DNA of 64,000 nt, from NCBI GenBank assembly GCA_028752905.1, contig JAQNBH010000143.1:1-64000 (forward strand), written 5' to 3'. Below, piece by piece: positions 10,309-20,713 of the stretch (positions within the stretch are counted from its first letter, which is position 1; each line of letters begins with the position of its first letter). The DNA is from Cladorhizidae sp. MBARI D1340-BT2. Its lineage: Eukaryota; Porifera; Demospongiae; Poecilosclerida; Cladorhizidae. The position numbers and the translations under genes are program-made. The notes under the pieces are model-generated. The model was not told the origin of the DNA. It saw nothing but the letters and a program-made list of their open reading frames with translations, and did not search any database.

Positions 10309-12452
10309 CGGTATAAGGGGGGTTCTATTCCCTTTCTGTCTGGAGTGTATCTGGCACAGGACTCACAAGCATTCCTGACGTCTCTGTGTAGACCCGGCCA
10401 AAAAAATCGCCTCAACAATATGTATCTGGTTTTCTTGATGCCCAAGTGACCTGCCGTAGGGATAGTATGTGCCAATCGAATGGCTTGTGCTCTTCTCTGT
10501 TTCGGGAGGACGAGCTGACTAAATGTCCCACCTGTGTGATAGGCGCCTTTCCTGAAGAGAAGTCCTTGTTCCACATAATAAATCGAATCAGGGTCGCTGG
10601 CAGCTGATTCCCAAAGGGGTTGGAGTGTAAGGTCATCATGCTGCTCTGCTTTTAAGTCTTGATCAGGTTCTCGCTGTTCTGTTTCGACATGTGTGTCTTC
10701 TGGACCATCTGGGTCTATTAAGGACTGTTCATCCTTCTTGTATTGGTCATCCATGACTGGATTGAGCAGGTTGCTCTCTTCTTCTCCATCATCATCAGAA
10801 TCTAGGAGGTTGAGAGGAGTAACTGGTGAGTCTGCTGTAGCTCTATCATCTACTGCCTGTTGTTGTTCCTCAGCTTGGATTTGCTTCCGTGTCACCAAGA
10901 CTGTCGGTTCTTGTCGTTTCTTTTCGGCTTCAGTTGCCAGCTTGAGAATATCCAAAAAATCTGGGGTATCTATTCCTAACACCACATCTTCTTCCGTAAG
11001 GTCTGCTGATACAGCCACTGTGTGGGTACAGTCATGTCCGAAGATCTCTAAACCTGCCTCTGCCAGAGGGTAGTGACTGACTTTTTTATGAATGCAACGG
11101 ATGGGGATGGTATCTCCATTCTTGTTCTCTTCGGTGATGAGCTTTTCTGCTACCATGGTGATCTGACATCCAGTATCTATTCTGATGGTACATTCTCTTC
11201 CGTTCACTCTGCCTGTGGTGATAAAACTGTAATGTTTGTCCGGTAGCTTGCTTAAGAAAACTTTCTTGGGGCATTGTGCTGCCACATGTCCCCAACTATT
11301 GCAGTTGAAGCACATGGGCCCCTTTTCTGGGCTAAAGTACTTTGAGAGGTCCTTCTTATGCTCTGATCCATGGTCGACTTGAGATTGAATGGGTGGTGGC
11401 TTCATGAAAGTGTTCGGTCCACCACTTGGGGATGGTTTTAAATTGTCATCAGCAGTTTGACTTCGTTCTTTTGGCTTAAAATCTCTCAAATAGGGCTGCC
11501 TATCTCTCCATTTCCCATCTTTGCGAAAACTTCCGTAGTCCAGGCTGCGATCCCGAATATACTGATCACAGAGTTTGCCCGTCTCTGCTAAGGAGGTAGG
11601 ACGCTGGGACCTTACCCATGAAGCAATGTGCAATGGCATACTTCGTAACAGGTGTTCACTGGCAAATCGTTCGGTTGCCACTCTATTGCTCTTGCAATCT
11701 TCAATACATAATGCTGTAATATCCCCAAGTCGGTTTGCGAGTTGTGTCGCTGATTCATCGGGTTTCCTGATAATGGCCCGCCAGTTGGCCATATGTGTCT
11801 CCTTTGTCACGTTAAACCGTTCTAGCAAGGCTTTCTTAACCCTACTATAATCTGCGACATCTTCACTAGGGATTGCAAGATAAGCATCAAGTGCCTCCTC
11901 TTTTAATGTTGCTTGAAGGTGTGCTGTCCATTTATGGTCGTCCACTTCAAAAACTGTCATATGCTTCTCGAAGCGGAGTAAGTCAGACAAGAGTCTATCA
12001 CCCCCACTAATGGCTTCTAGTTTGAGAAGGGTTGGTTTTGGCTTATTTGCTTTAAGAGTGCGTTCGAGTAACTCTGCCATCTCGTTAGCATGTCGTTTCA
12101 ATTCTACTCTCTGTCGCTCTTCCTGTAGCCGCCTTTGTTCTTCTTGCTCCTGCTTAGCTACATCAATTTCTCTCTGTCTCATGGCCAGCTCCTGTTCCCA
12201 TCTCCTCTGCTCCCTATCTGCTTGCTGTTGGCGGAGTTGTTGTTCTTGCTGGCGTGCTTCTCGGTCGCTTTGTTGCTGCAGTAAGAGTAGTTGCAGTATG
12301 TCATTTGTGGTCTTGGTTTCTGTAGCAGATCTGGTCTGCCGTAGTTCAATTATTGTGTCATCTATTTCTGTTGATGTTGCACAATTAGAGAGTTCAGTGG
12401 ATTCGAGGTCGGTTCTCCCTTTCTTGGTTGTCCTATCCGAACGGGTTTCCAT
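10269..12452 (-). CDS. gag-pro: Retrotransposon Gag-protease-integrase zinc domain polyprotein
   Basis: 727 residues, starting about 120 nt downstream of the primer binding site. A Q/E/R-rich coiled coil covers about 55-135. A capsid-like helical region covers about 155-305 and resembles the SCAN domain (YSRVKKALLERF, then MANWRAIIRK, then SEHLLRSMPLHIASWV). A CCHC zinc knuckle lies at 381-394 (CFNCNSWGHVAAQC). An aspartic protease follows, with IDTG at 425-428 and a VVLGID flap-distal motif at 490-495. An acidic linker (about 535-610) precedes an integrase HHCC zinc domain with H662, H669, C696 and C699. The frame then leaves integrase after RKG (706-708) and stops at 727. The catalytic core continues in the -1 frame and the ORFs overlap by 40 bp, so this is either a one-base deletion or recoding; I favour the deletion. 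Confidence 0.94.
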   Translation of the reverse strand: METRSDRTTKKGRTDLESTELSNCATSTEIDDTIIELRQTRSATETKTTNDILQLLLLQQQSDREARQQEQQLRQQQADREQRRWEQELAMRQREIDVAKQEQEEQRRLQEERQRVELKRHANEMAELLERTLKANKPKPTLLKLEAISGGDRLLSDLLRFEKHMTVFEVDDHKWTAHLQATLKEEALDAYLAIPSEDVADYSRVKKALLERFNVTKETHMANWRAIIRKPDESATQLANRLGDITALCIEDCKSNRVATERFASEHLLRSMPLHIASWVRSQRPTSLAETGKLCDQYIRDRSLDYGSFRKDGKWRDRQPYLRDFKPKERSQTADDNLKPSPSGGPNTFMKPPPIQSQVDHGSEHKKDLSKYFSPEKGPMCFNCNSWGHVAAQCPKKVFLSKLPDKHYSFITTGRVNGRECTIRIDTGCQITMVAEKLITEENKNGDTIPIRCIHKKVSHYPLAEAGLEIFGHDCTHTVAVSADLTEEDVVLGIDTPDFLDILKLATEAEKKRQEPTVLVTRKQIQAEEQQQAVDDRATADSPVTPLNLLDSDDDGEEESNLLNPVMDDQYKKDEQSLIDPDGPEDTHVETEQREPDQDLKAEQHDDLTLQPLWESAASDPDSIYYVEQGLLFRKGAYHTGGTFSQLVLPKQRRAQAIRLAHTIPTAGHLGIKKTRYILLRRFFWPGLHRDVRNACESCARYTPDRKGIEPPLYRCRSFRSHSSELP

Positions 12453-12575
12453 ATGTCACTTATGCACCTTCAGTTTGTAGCAATTCAAGCAATTTCAACA
12501 GCAATCTTAGCTAGTCGAGTAGTCAGCTGACCGTCTATTCTAAGCTATCAACTGAGTCTAGTTAGTAGCTGGTTT

Positions 12576-12587
12576 CCGCTGCCACCA
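12576..12587 (-). other. Primer binding site, tRNA-Leu type
   Basis: Two bases inside the 5' LTR end, the minus strand reads TGGTGGCAGCGG. It starts with the TGG complementary to a tRNA CCA end. The 12 bases complement the 3' end of animal tRNA-Leu(AAG) as I remember it (CCGCTGCCACCA). The site is certain by position; the tRNA identity is from memory. Confidence 0.8.
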
Positions 12588-12589
12588 TA

Positions 12590-12949
12590 TGTTAGACCTT
12601 GTCCTACTAATTTGCTTATCCTACCCTTCTCCTGGTCCTAAACCTAGGTACATTGGCAGAGATAAGTTAAAATTATGATTATAGAACTGGTACAGAGAAT
12701 CAAAAACAAATGTTACAGAACTGAGCTAACTCGACTGACGATCCCAGAGCGGGCTGCCTTTAAATAGGCTGGCCACACTCCAATGGGCATTTCCGTATAA
12801 GGTATTAGTATAAGTCATGGGTGCGTGTGATATAATAATTATAGTTATTTTAGTGCAAACGAGTGTCTGGTAAGTTCAATTGTGGCTTTCACCTTGTCCC
12901 ATGGTTGTGGTCCCGGCTGTGGTCACGGCTGTTAGGCTGGGGCCTAACA
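12590..12949 (-). repeat. 5' LTR (360 bp)
   Basis: Pairs with 7545-7904, two differences over 360 bp, TG...CA ends. This is the promoter-bearing LTR for the minus-strand transcript. It abuts the primer binding site on one side and the CACGT duplication on the other. Confidence 0.96.
12758..12766 (-). promoter_or_regulatory. TATA-like box in the 5' LTR
   Basis: Minus-strand TATTTAAAG sits mid-LTR, with an inverted CCAAT box (ATTGG) a little over 10 bp upstream. It is conserved in the other LTR at 7713-7721. The position suits the start of the R region, but no transcript end is visible from sequence. Confidence 0.55.
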
Positions 12950-12954
12950 CACGT
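12950..12954. repeat. Target site duplication, CACGT (5' LTR side)
   Basis: Matches 7540-7544. Satellite sequence continues directly after it. Confidence 0.93.
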
Positions 12955-13039
12955 GCATATACACTGTCCTATAGACAACTTAAATATCAATATCATCTAA
13001 TCACCTTTCCCATGTGCATATACACTGTCCTATAGATGA

Positions 13040-14260
13040 CTTAAATATCAATATCATCTAATCACCTATCCCATGTGCATATACACTGTCCTATAGATAA
13101 CTTAAATATCAATATCATCTAATCACCTTTCCCGCGTGCATATACACTGTCCTATAGATGACTTAAATATCAATATCATCTAATCACCTTTCCATGTGCA
13201 TATACACTGTCCTATAGACGACATAAAAATATCAATATCATCTAATCACCTTTCCCATGTGCATATACACTGTCGTATAGATGATTCAAATATCAATATC
13301 ATCTAATCACCTTTCCCATGTGCATATACACTGTCCTATAGATAACTTAAATATCAATATCATCTAATCACCTTTCCCGCGTGCATATACACTGTCCTAT
13401 AGACAATTAAAATATCAATATCATCTAATCACCTTTCCCATGTGCATATATATACACTGTCCTATAGATGACCAATATCATCTAATCACCTTTCCTATGT
13501 GCATATATATACACTGTCCTATAGACGACTTAAATATCAATAACATCTAATCACCTTTCCCATGTGCATATACACTGTCCTATCGACGACTTAAATATAA
13601 ATATCATCTAATCACCTTTCCCATGTGCATATACACTGTCCTATAGATGACTTAAATATCAATATCATCTAATCACCTATCCCATGTGCATATACACTGT
13701 CCTATAGATAACTTAAATATCAATATCATCTAATCACCTTTCCCGCGTGCATATACACTGTCCTATAGATGACTTAAATATCAATATCATCTAATCACCT
13801 TTCCATGTGCATATACACTGTCCTATAGACGACATAAAAATATCAATATCATCTAATCACCTTTCCCATGTGCATATACACTGTCGTATAGATGATTCAA
13901 ATATCAATATCATCTAATCACCTTTCCCATGTGCATATACACTGTCCTATAGATAACTTAAATATCAATATCATCTAATCACCTTTCCCGCGTGCATATA
14001 CACTGTCCTATAGACAATTAAAATATCAATATCATCTAATCACCTTTCCCATGTGCATATATATACACTGTCCTATAGATGACCAATATCATCTAATCAC
14101 CTTTCCTATGTGCATATATATACACTGTCCTATAGACGACTTAAATATCAATAACATCTAATCACCTTTCCCATGTGCATATACACTGTCCTATCGACGA
14201 CTTAAATATAAATATCATCTAATCACCTTTCCCATGTGCATATACACTGTCCTATAGACG
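13040..14260. repeat. 611-bp tandem duplication inside the satellite
   Basis: Two consecutive segments of ten monomers are virtually identical at an offset of 611 bp. CACCTATCCC recurs at 13063 and 13674, CCCGCGTGC at 13131 and 13742, and TATCGACGAC at 13581 and 14192. The outer limits are approximate. The corresponding second block near 17.6-18.2 kb has only one copy, so this is a local unequal-exchange product. Confidence 0.85.
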
Positions 14261-17200
14261 ACTTAAATATCAATATCATCTAATCACCTTTCCCATGTGC
14301 ATATACACTGTCCTATAGATGACTTAAATATCAATATCATCTAATCACCTTTACCATGTGCATATACACTGTCCTATTATACACCGTCCTATAGATGACT
14401 TAAATATAAATATCATCTAATCACCTTTCCATGTGCATATACACTGTCCTATAGACAACTTAAATATCAATATCATCTAATCACCTTTCCATGTGCATAT
14501 ATACTGTCCTATAGACGACTTAAATATCAATATCATCTAATCACCTTTCCCACGTGCATATACACTGTCCTATAGACAACTTAAATATCAATATCATCTA
14601 ATCACCTTTCCCATGTGCATATACACTCCTATAGATGACTTAAATATCAATATCATCTAATCACCTTTCCATGTGCATATACACTGTCCTATAGACGACT
14701 TAAATATCAATAACATCTAATCACCTTTCCCATGTGCATATACACTCCTATAGATGACTTACATATCAATATCATCTAATCACCTTTCCATGTGCATATA
14801 TACTGTCCTATAGACGACTTAAATATCAATATAATCTAATCACCTTTCCCATGCGCATATATATACACTTTCCTATAGATGACTTAAATATCAATATCAT
14901 CTAATCACGTTTCCTATGTGGATATACACTGTCCTATAGATGACTTAAATATCAATATCATCTAATCACCTTTCCATGTGCATATACACTGTCCTATAGA
15001 CAACATAATTATCAATATCATCTAATCACCTTTCCCACGTGCATATACACTGTCCTATAGACAACTTAAATATCAATATCATCTAATCACCTTTCCATGT
15101 ACATATACACTGTCCTATAGACAACGTAAATATCAATATCATCTAATCACCTTTCCATGTGCATATACACTGTCGTATAGATGACTTAAATATCAATATC
15201 ATCTAATCACCTTTCCCATGTGCATATACACTTTATTATAGATGACTTAAATATCAATATCATCTAATCACCTTTCCATGTGCATATACACTGTCCTATA
15301 GACGACTTAAATATCAATATCATCTAATCACCTTTCCAATGTATATATGTACACTGTCCTATAGATGACTTAAATATCAATATCATCTAATCGCCTTTCC
15401 CATGTGCATATACACTGTCCTATAGATGACTTAAATATCAATATCATCTAATCACCTTTCCATGTGCATATACACTGTCCTATAGGCTACTTAAATAGCA
15501 ATATAATCTAATCACCTTTCCCATGCACATATATATACACTTTCCTATAGATGACTTAAATATCAATATCATCTAATCACCTTTCCATGTGCATATACAC
15601 TGTCCTATAGACAACTTAATTATCAATATCATCTAATCACCTTTCCCATGTGCATATACACTGTCCTATAGATGACTTAAATATCAATATCATCTAATCA
15701 CCTTTGCCATGTGCATATACACTGTCCTATAGACGACTTAAATATCAATATCATCTAATCACCTTTCCCACGTGCATATACACTGTCCTATAGACGACTT
15801 AAATATCAATATCATCTAATCACTTTTCCATGTGCATATACACTGTCCTATAGATGACTTAAATATCAATATCATCTAATAACCTTTCCCATGTGCATAT
15901 ATATACACTGTCCTATAGATGACCAATATCATCTAATCACCTTTCCTATGTGCATATAATTATATACACTGTCCTATAGACGACTTAAATATCAATATCA
16001 TCTAATCACCTTTCCCATGTACATATACACTGTCCTATAGATGACTTAAATATCAATATCATCTAATCACCTTTCCCTTGTGCATATACACTGTCCTATA
16101 GACGACTTAAATATCAATATCATCTAATCACCTTTCCGATGTGCATATACACTGTCCTATAGATGAATTAAATATCAATATCATCTAATCACCTTTCCCA
16201 TGTGCATATACACTGTCCTATTATACACTGTCCTATAGATGACTTAAATATCAATATCATCTAATCACCTATCCCATGTGCAAATACACTGTCCTATAGA
16301 CGACTTAAATATCAATATCATCTAATCATCTTTCCATGTGCATATACACTGTCCTATAGACGACTTAAATATCAATATCATCTAATCACCTTTCCCATGT
16401 GCATATACACTGTCGTATAGACGACTTAAATATCAATATCATCTAATCACCTTTCCCATGTGCATATACACTGTCCTATAGATAACTTAAATATCAATAT
16501 CATCTAATCACCTTTCCATGTGCATATACACTGTCCTATAGACGACTTAAATATCAATAACATCTAATCACCTTTCCCATGTGCATATACACTGTCCTAT
16601 AGATGACTTAAATATCAATATCATCTAATCACCTTTCCCATGTGCATATACACTGTCCTATAGACGACTTAAATATAAATATCATCTAATCACCTTTCCC
16701 ATGTGCATATACACTGTCCTATAGACGACTTAAATATCAATATCATCTAATCACCTTTCCCATGTGCATATACACTGTCCTATAGATAACTTAAATATCA
16801 ATATCATCTAATCACCTTTCCATGTGCATATACACTGTCCTATAGACGACTTAAATATCAATATCATCTAATCACCTTTCCATGTGCATATACACTGTCC
16901 TATAGAAGACTTAAATATCAATATCATCTAATCACCTTTCCCACGTGCATATACACTGTCCTATAGACAATTTAAATATCAATATCATGTAATTACCTTT
17001 CCCATGTGCATATATATACACTGTCCTATAGATGACCAATATCATCTAATCACCTTTCCTATGTGCATATATATACACTGTCCTATAGACGACTTAAATA
17101 TCAATATTATCTAATCACCTTTCCCATGTGCATATACACTGTCCTATAGACGACTTAAATATCAATATATTCTAATCACCTTTCCCATGTATATACATAC

Positions 17201-17489
17201 ACTGTCCTATAGATGACTAAATATCAATATCATCTCATCACCTTTCCCTTGTGCATATACACTGTCCTATAGACGACTTAAATATCAATATCATCTAATC
17301 ACTTTTCCATGTGCATATACACTGTCCTATAGATGACTTAAATATAAATATCATCTAATCACCTATCCCATGTGCAAATTCACTGTCCTATAGATGACTT
17401 AAATATCAATATCATCTAATCACCTTTCCATGTGCATATACACTGTCCTATAGACAACTTAAATATCAATATCATCTAATCACCTTTCC

Positions 17490-17494
17490 CACGT
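17490..17494. other. Empty site matching the retrotransposon target
   Basis: The satellite around CACGT here reads straight through (CCCACGTGCATATACACTG). Its monomer order to the left equals that left of 7544, and to the right that right of 12954. It is the unoccupied paralogue of the insertion site. Confidence 0.8.
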
Positions 17495-19973
17495 GCATAT
17501 ACACTGTCCTATAGACAACTTAAATATCAATATCATCTAATCACCTTTCCCATGTGCATATACACTGTCCTATAGATGACTTAAATAACAATATCATCTA
17601 ATCACCTATCCCATGTGCATATACACTGTCCTATAGATGACTTAAATATCAATATCATCTAATCACCTTTCCCATGTGCATATACACTGTCCTATAGATG
17701 ACTTAAATATCAATATCATCTAATCACCTTTCCATGTGCATATACACTGTCCTATAGACGAAATAAAAATATCAATATCATCTAATCACCTTTCCTATGT
17801 GCATATACACTGTCGTATAGATGATTCAAATATCAATATCATCTAATCACCTTTCCCATGTGCATATACACTGTCCTATAGATAACTTAAATATCAATAT
17901 CATCTAATCACCTTTCCCGCGTGCATATACACTGTCCTATATACAATTAAAATATCAATATCATCTAATCACCTTTCCCATGTGCATATATATACACTGT
18001 CCTATAGATGACCAATATCATCTAATCACCTTTCCTATGTGCATATATATACACTGTCCTATAGACGACTTAAATATCAATAACATCTAATCACCTTTCC
18101 CATGTGCATATACACTGTCCTATCGACGACTTAAATATCAATATCATCTAAACACCTTTCCCATGTGCATATACACTGTCCTATAGACGACTTAAATATC
18201 AATATCATCTAATCACCTTTCCCATGTGCATATACACTGTCCTATAGATGACTTAAATATCAATATCATCTAATCACCTTTACCATGTGCATATACACTG
18301 TCCTATTATACACCGTCCTATAGATGACTTAAATATAAATATCATCTAATCACCTTTCCATGTGCATATACACTGTCCTATAGACAACTTAAATATCAAT
18401 ATCATCTAATCACCTTTCCATGTGCATATATACTGTCCTATAGACGACTTAAATATCAATATCATCTAATCACCTTTCCCACGTGCATATACACTGTCCT
18501 ATAGACAACTTAAATATCAATATCATCTAATCACCTTTCCATGTGCATATACACTGTCCTATAGACGACTTAAATATCAATAACATCTAATCACCTTTCC
18601 CATGTGCATATACACTCCTATAGATGACTTACATATCAATATCATCTAATCACCTTTCCATGTGCATATATACTGTCCTATAGACGACTTAAATATCAAT
18701 ATCATCTAATCACCTTTCCCATGTGCATATACACTGTCCTATAGACAACTTAAATATCAATATCATCTAATCACCTTTCCCATATGCATATACACTGTCG
18801 TATAGATGACTTAAATATCAATATCATCTAATCGCCTTTCTCATGTGCATATACACTGTCCTATAGATGACTTAAATATCAATACCATCTAATCATCTTT
18901 CCATGTGCATATACACTGTCCTATAGATAACTTAAATATCAATATCATTAAATCACCTTTCCCATGTGCATATATATACACTGTCCTATAGACTACTTAA
19001 ATAGCAATATAATCTAATCACCTTTCCCATGCGCATATATATACACTTTCCTATAGATGACTTAAATATCAATATCATCTAATCACGTTTCCTATGTGGA
19101 TATACACTGTCCTATAGATGACTTAAATATCAATATCATCTAATCACCTTTCCATGTGCATATACACTGACCTATAGACAACTTAATTATCAATATCATC
19201 TAATCACCTTTCCCACGTGCATATACACTGTCCTATAGACAACTTAAATATCAATATCATCTAATCACCTTTCCATGTACATATACACTGTCCTATAGAC
19301 AACGTAAATATCAATATCATCTAATCACCTTTCCATGTGCATATACACTGTCGTATAGATGACTTAAATATCAATATCATCTAATCACCTTTCCCATGTG
19401 CATATACACTTTATTATAGATGACTTAAATATCAATATCATCTAATCACCTTTCCATGTGCATATACACTGTCCTATAGACGACTTAAATATCAATATCA
19501 TCTAATCACCTTTCCAATGTATATATGTACACTGTCCTATAGATGACTTAAATATCAATATCATCTAATCGCCTTTCCCATGTGCATATACACTGTCCTA
19601 TAGATGACTTAAATATCAATATCATCTAATCACCTTTCCATGTGCATATACACTGTCCTATAGACTACTTAAATAGCAATACAATCTAATCACCTTTCCA
19701 TGTGCATATACACTGTCCTATAGGCGACTTAAATAGCAATACAATCTAATCACCTTTCCCATGCACATATATATACACTTTCCTATAGATGATTTAAATA
19801 TCAATATCATCTAATCACCTTTCCATGTGCATATACACTGTCCTATAGACAACTTAATTATCAATATCATCTAATCACCTTTCCCATGTGCATATACACT
19901 GTCCTATAGATAACTTAAATATCAATATCATCTAATCACCTTTCCATGTACATATACACTGTCCTATAGACAA

Positions 19974-20117
19974 TACCCAGGGGGTGAAATAGGTTTAACA
20001 GACATGGCGTGCTGTAAAAGGTTGGCTGACAAAAATCATATCTATATATATTTATAAACAAAATGTATATGGACAACCTTGTCAACAAGCTACTGGAAAT
20101 CCGTAGGAAGCCTCTGA
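19974..20117 (+). repeat. Left TIR of copy 1
   Basis: Matches the reverse complement of 23370-23522. Shared stretches include ACAGACATGGCGTGCTGTAA and AATGTATATGGACAACCTTG, with a 9-bp length difference near the outer end and scattered substitutions. Equivalent TIRs bound all five copies. Confidence 0.93.
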
Positions 20118-20713
20118 ACAACATTAACCCTTGTACATGAATATCACACTTTTGGCATGATCAGTCATTGTGGTTTATCATTGTCCCAAGAATGGAATTT
20201 AGTTCTAGCAACCCCAAAATCTATAACTGAGAACTGACTACAGTATCAACATTAATCTTTGTACCTACGAATAGTCAAGGCACTCTTGCTAATTACTAGC
20301 ATTGTACATGGTTGAATTAAAGCCCACTACCACATGGTATTTGTTTAGCTCATATATTGGGACGAATTGGCAGGTGACTGTGCCTAGAGCCTGGAGTTGA
20401 CCATTGGTTTAGGTAAGCACATTAATTAAGCCAGCTAGTGCTAGTGGTAGTAGCACCTATCGCAACCCCCTACTTCCTGGATCAAGTCCAGAAAGTATCG
20501 AGTCTGCCAGCAGGTTAAGTACAGCTGTTAAAAAATCGTAGTAGTTGCTTTTCTGAGAGTAATGCTACAAGAAAATGCAGCAGTAGCTAATCAAAGTTAT
20601 GAGCCAGAAACCATAGCAGCAAATTGTTCAAATAAATTTCCACTAAATAACTTTTTTTCTCCCATTATGTCAATTTATCTTGTAGGTATCTGGCAGAAGA
20701 TGACTAGTTGTAC
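20118..20713 (+). other. Transposon 5' internal region with candidate intron
   Basis: No ORF of note. A consensus donor AG/GTAAG at 20412/20413 and an acceptor with a strong pyrimidine tract (TTTTTTTCTCCC... CTTGTAG) ending at 20685 would define a 273-bp intron. The following exon has an in-frame TAG at 20705-20707 just before the ATG at 20714, so the intron would be in the leader. This is inference from splice consensus only. Confidence 0.35.

Larger units (their letters stand above)
7545..12949 (-). mobile_element. Ty3/gypsy LTR retrotransposon, Gmr1-like gene order
   Basis: Complete 5405-bp element on the minus strand, bounded by 360-bp LTRs that start TGTTAG and end CTAACA, and flanked by the 5-bp target duplication CACGT. 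Reading 5' to 3' on the minus strand it has a 5' LTR, a primer binding site, a Gag-protease-integrase zinc ORF, an integrase core-RT-RNase H ORF, a polypurine tract and a 3' LTR. Integrase lies upstream of reverse transcriptase, the reverse of ordinary Ty3/gypsy order. This order is known for the Gmr1 group. The two LTRs differ at two positions, so the insertion is young. No envelope-like ORF is present. The one visible lesion is a frame break inside integrase. Confidence 0.96.
12955..19973. repeat. 60/61-bp satellite between retrotransposon and first DNA transposon
   Basis: Same monomer family as 4990-7544. Two long related blocks are visible. One runs through the retrotransposon (about 5650-7544 plus 12955-15660), the other is about 15660-19973. 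They share rare variants in the same order, such as CTATTATACAC, AATCATCTTTCC, GTATATACATACAC, GATGATTCAAAT and CCCATGCGC. The second block contains the uninterrupted counterpart of the retrotransposon site at 17490-17494. From about 17540 to 19973 the sequence also matches the satellite blocks between the DNA transposon copies. Confidence 0.97.

Noticed and set aside
10310..10325. Classical -1 slippery heptamer at the gag/pol frame change
   Set aside because: The bases around the C run on the minus strand do not fit X-XXY-YYZ in the gag frame, and the position inside integrase is atypical.
9577..12480. Plus-strand open frames opposite gag and pol (for example 9577-9965, 10693-11073, 12010-12480)
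   Set aside because: Antisense shadows of strongly coding minus-strand sequence; serine- and cysteine-rich composition mirrors the sense codons.
19936..20124. 62-residue minus-strand frame in the left TIR and the similar 63-residue plus-strand frame in the right TIR
   Set aside because: They resemble each other only because the TIRs are inverted copies; they extend into satellite and have no motif.
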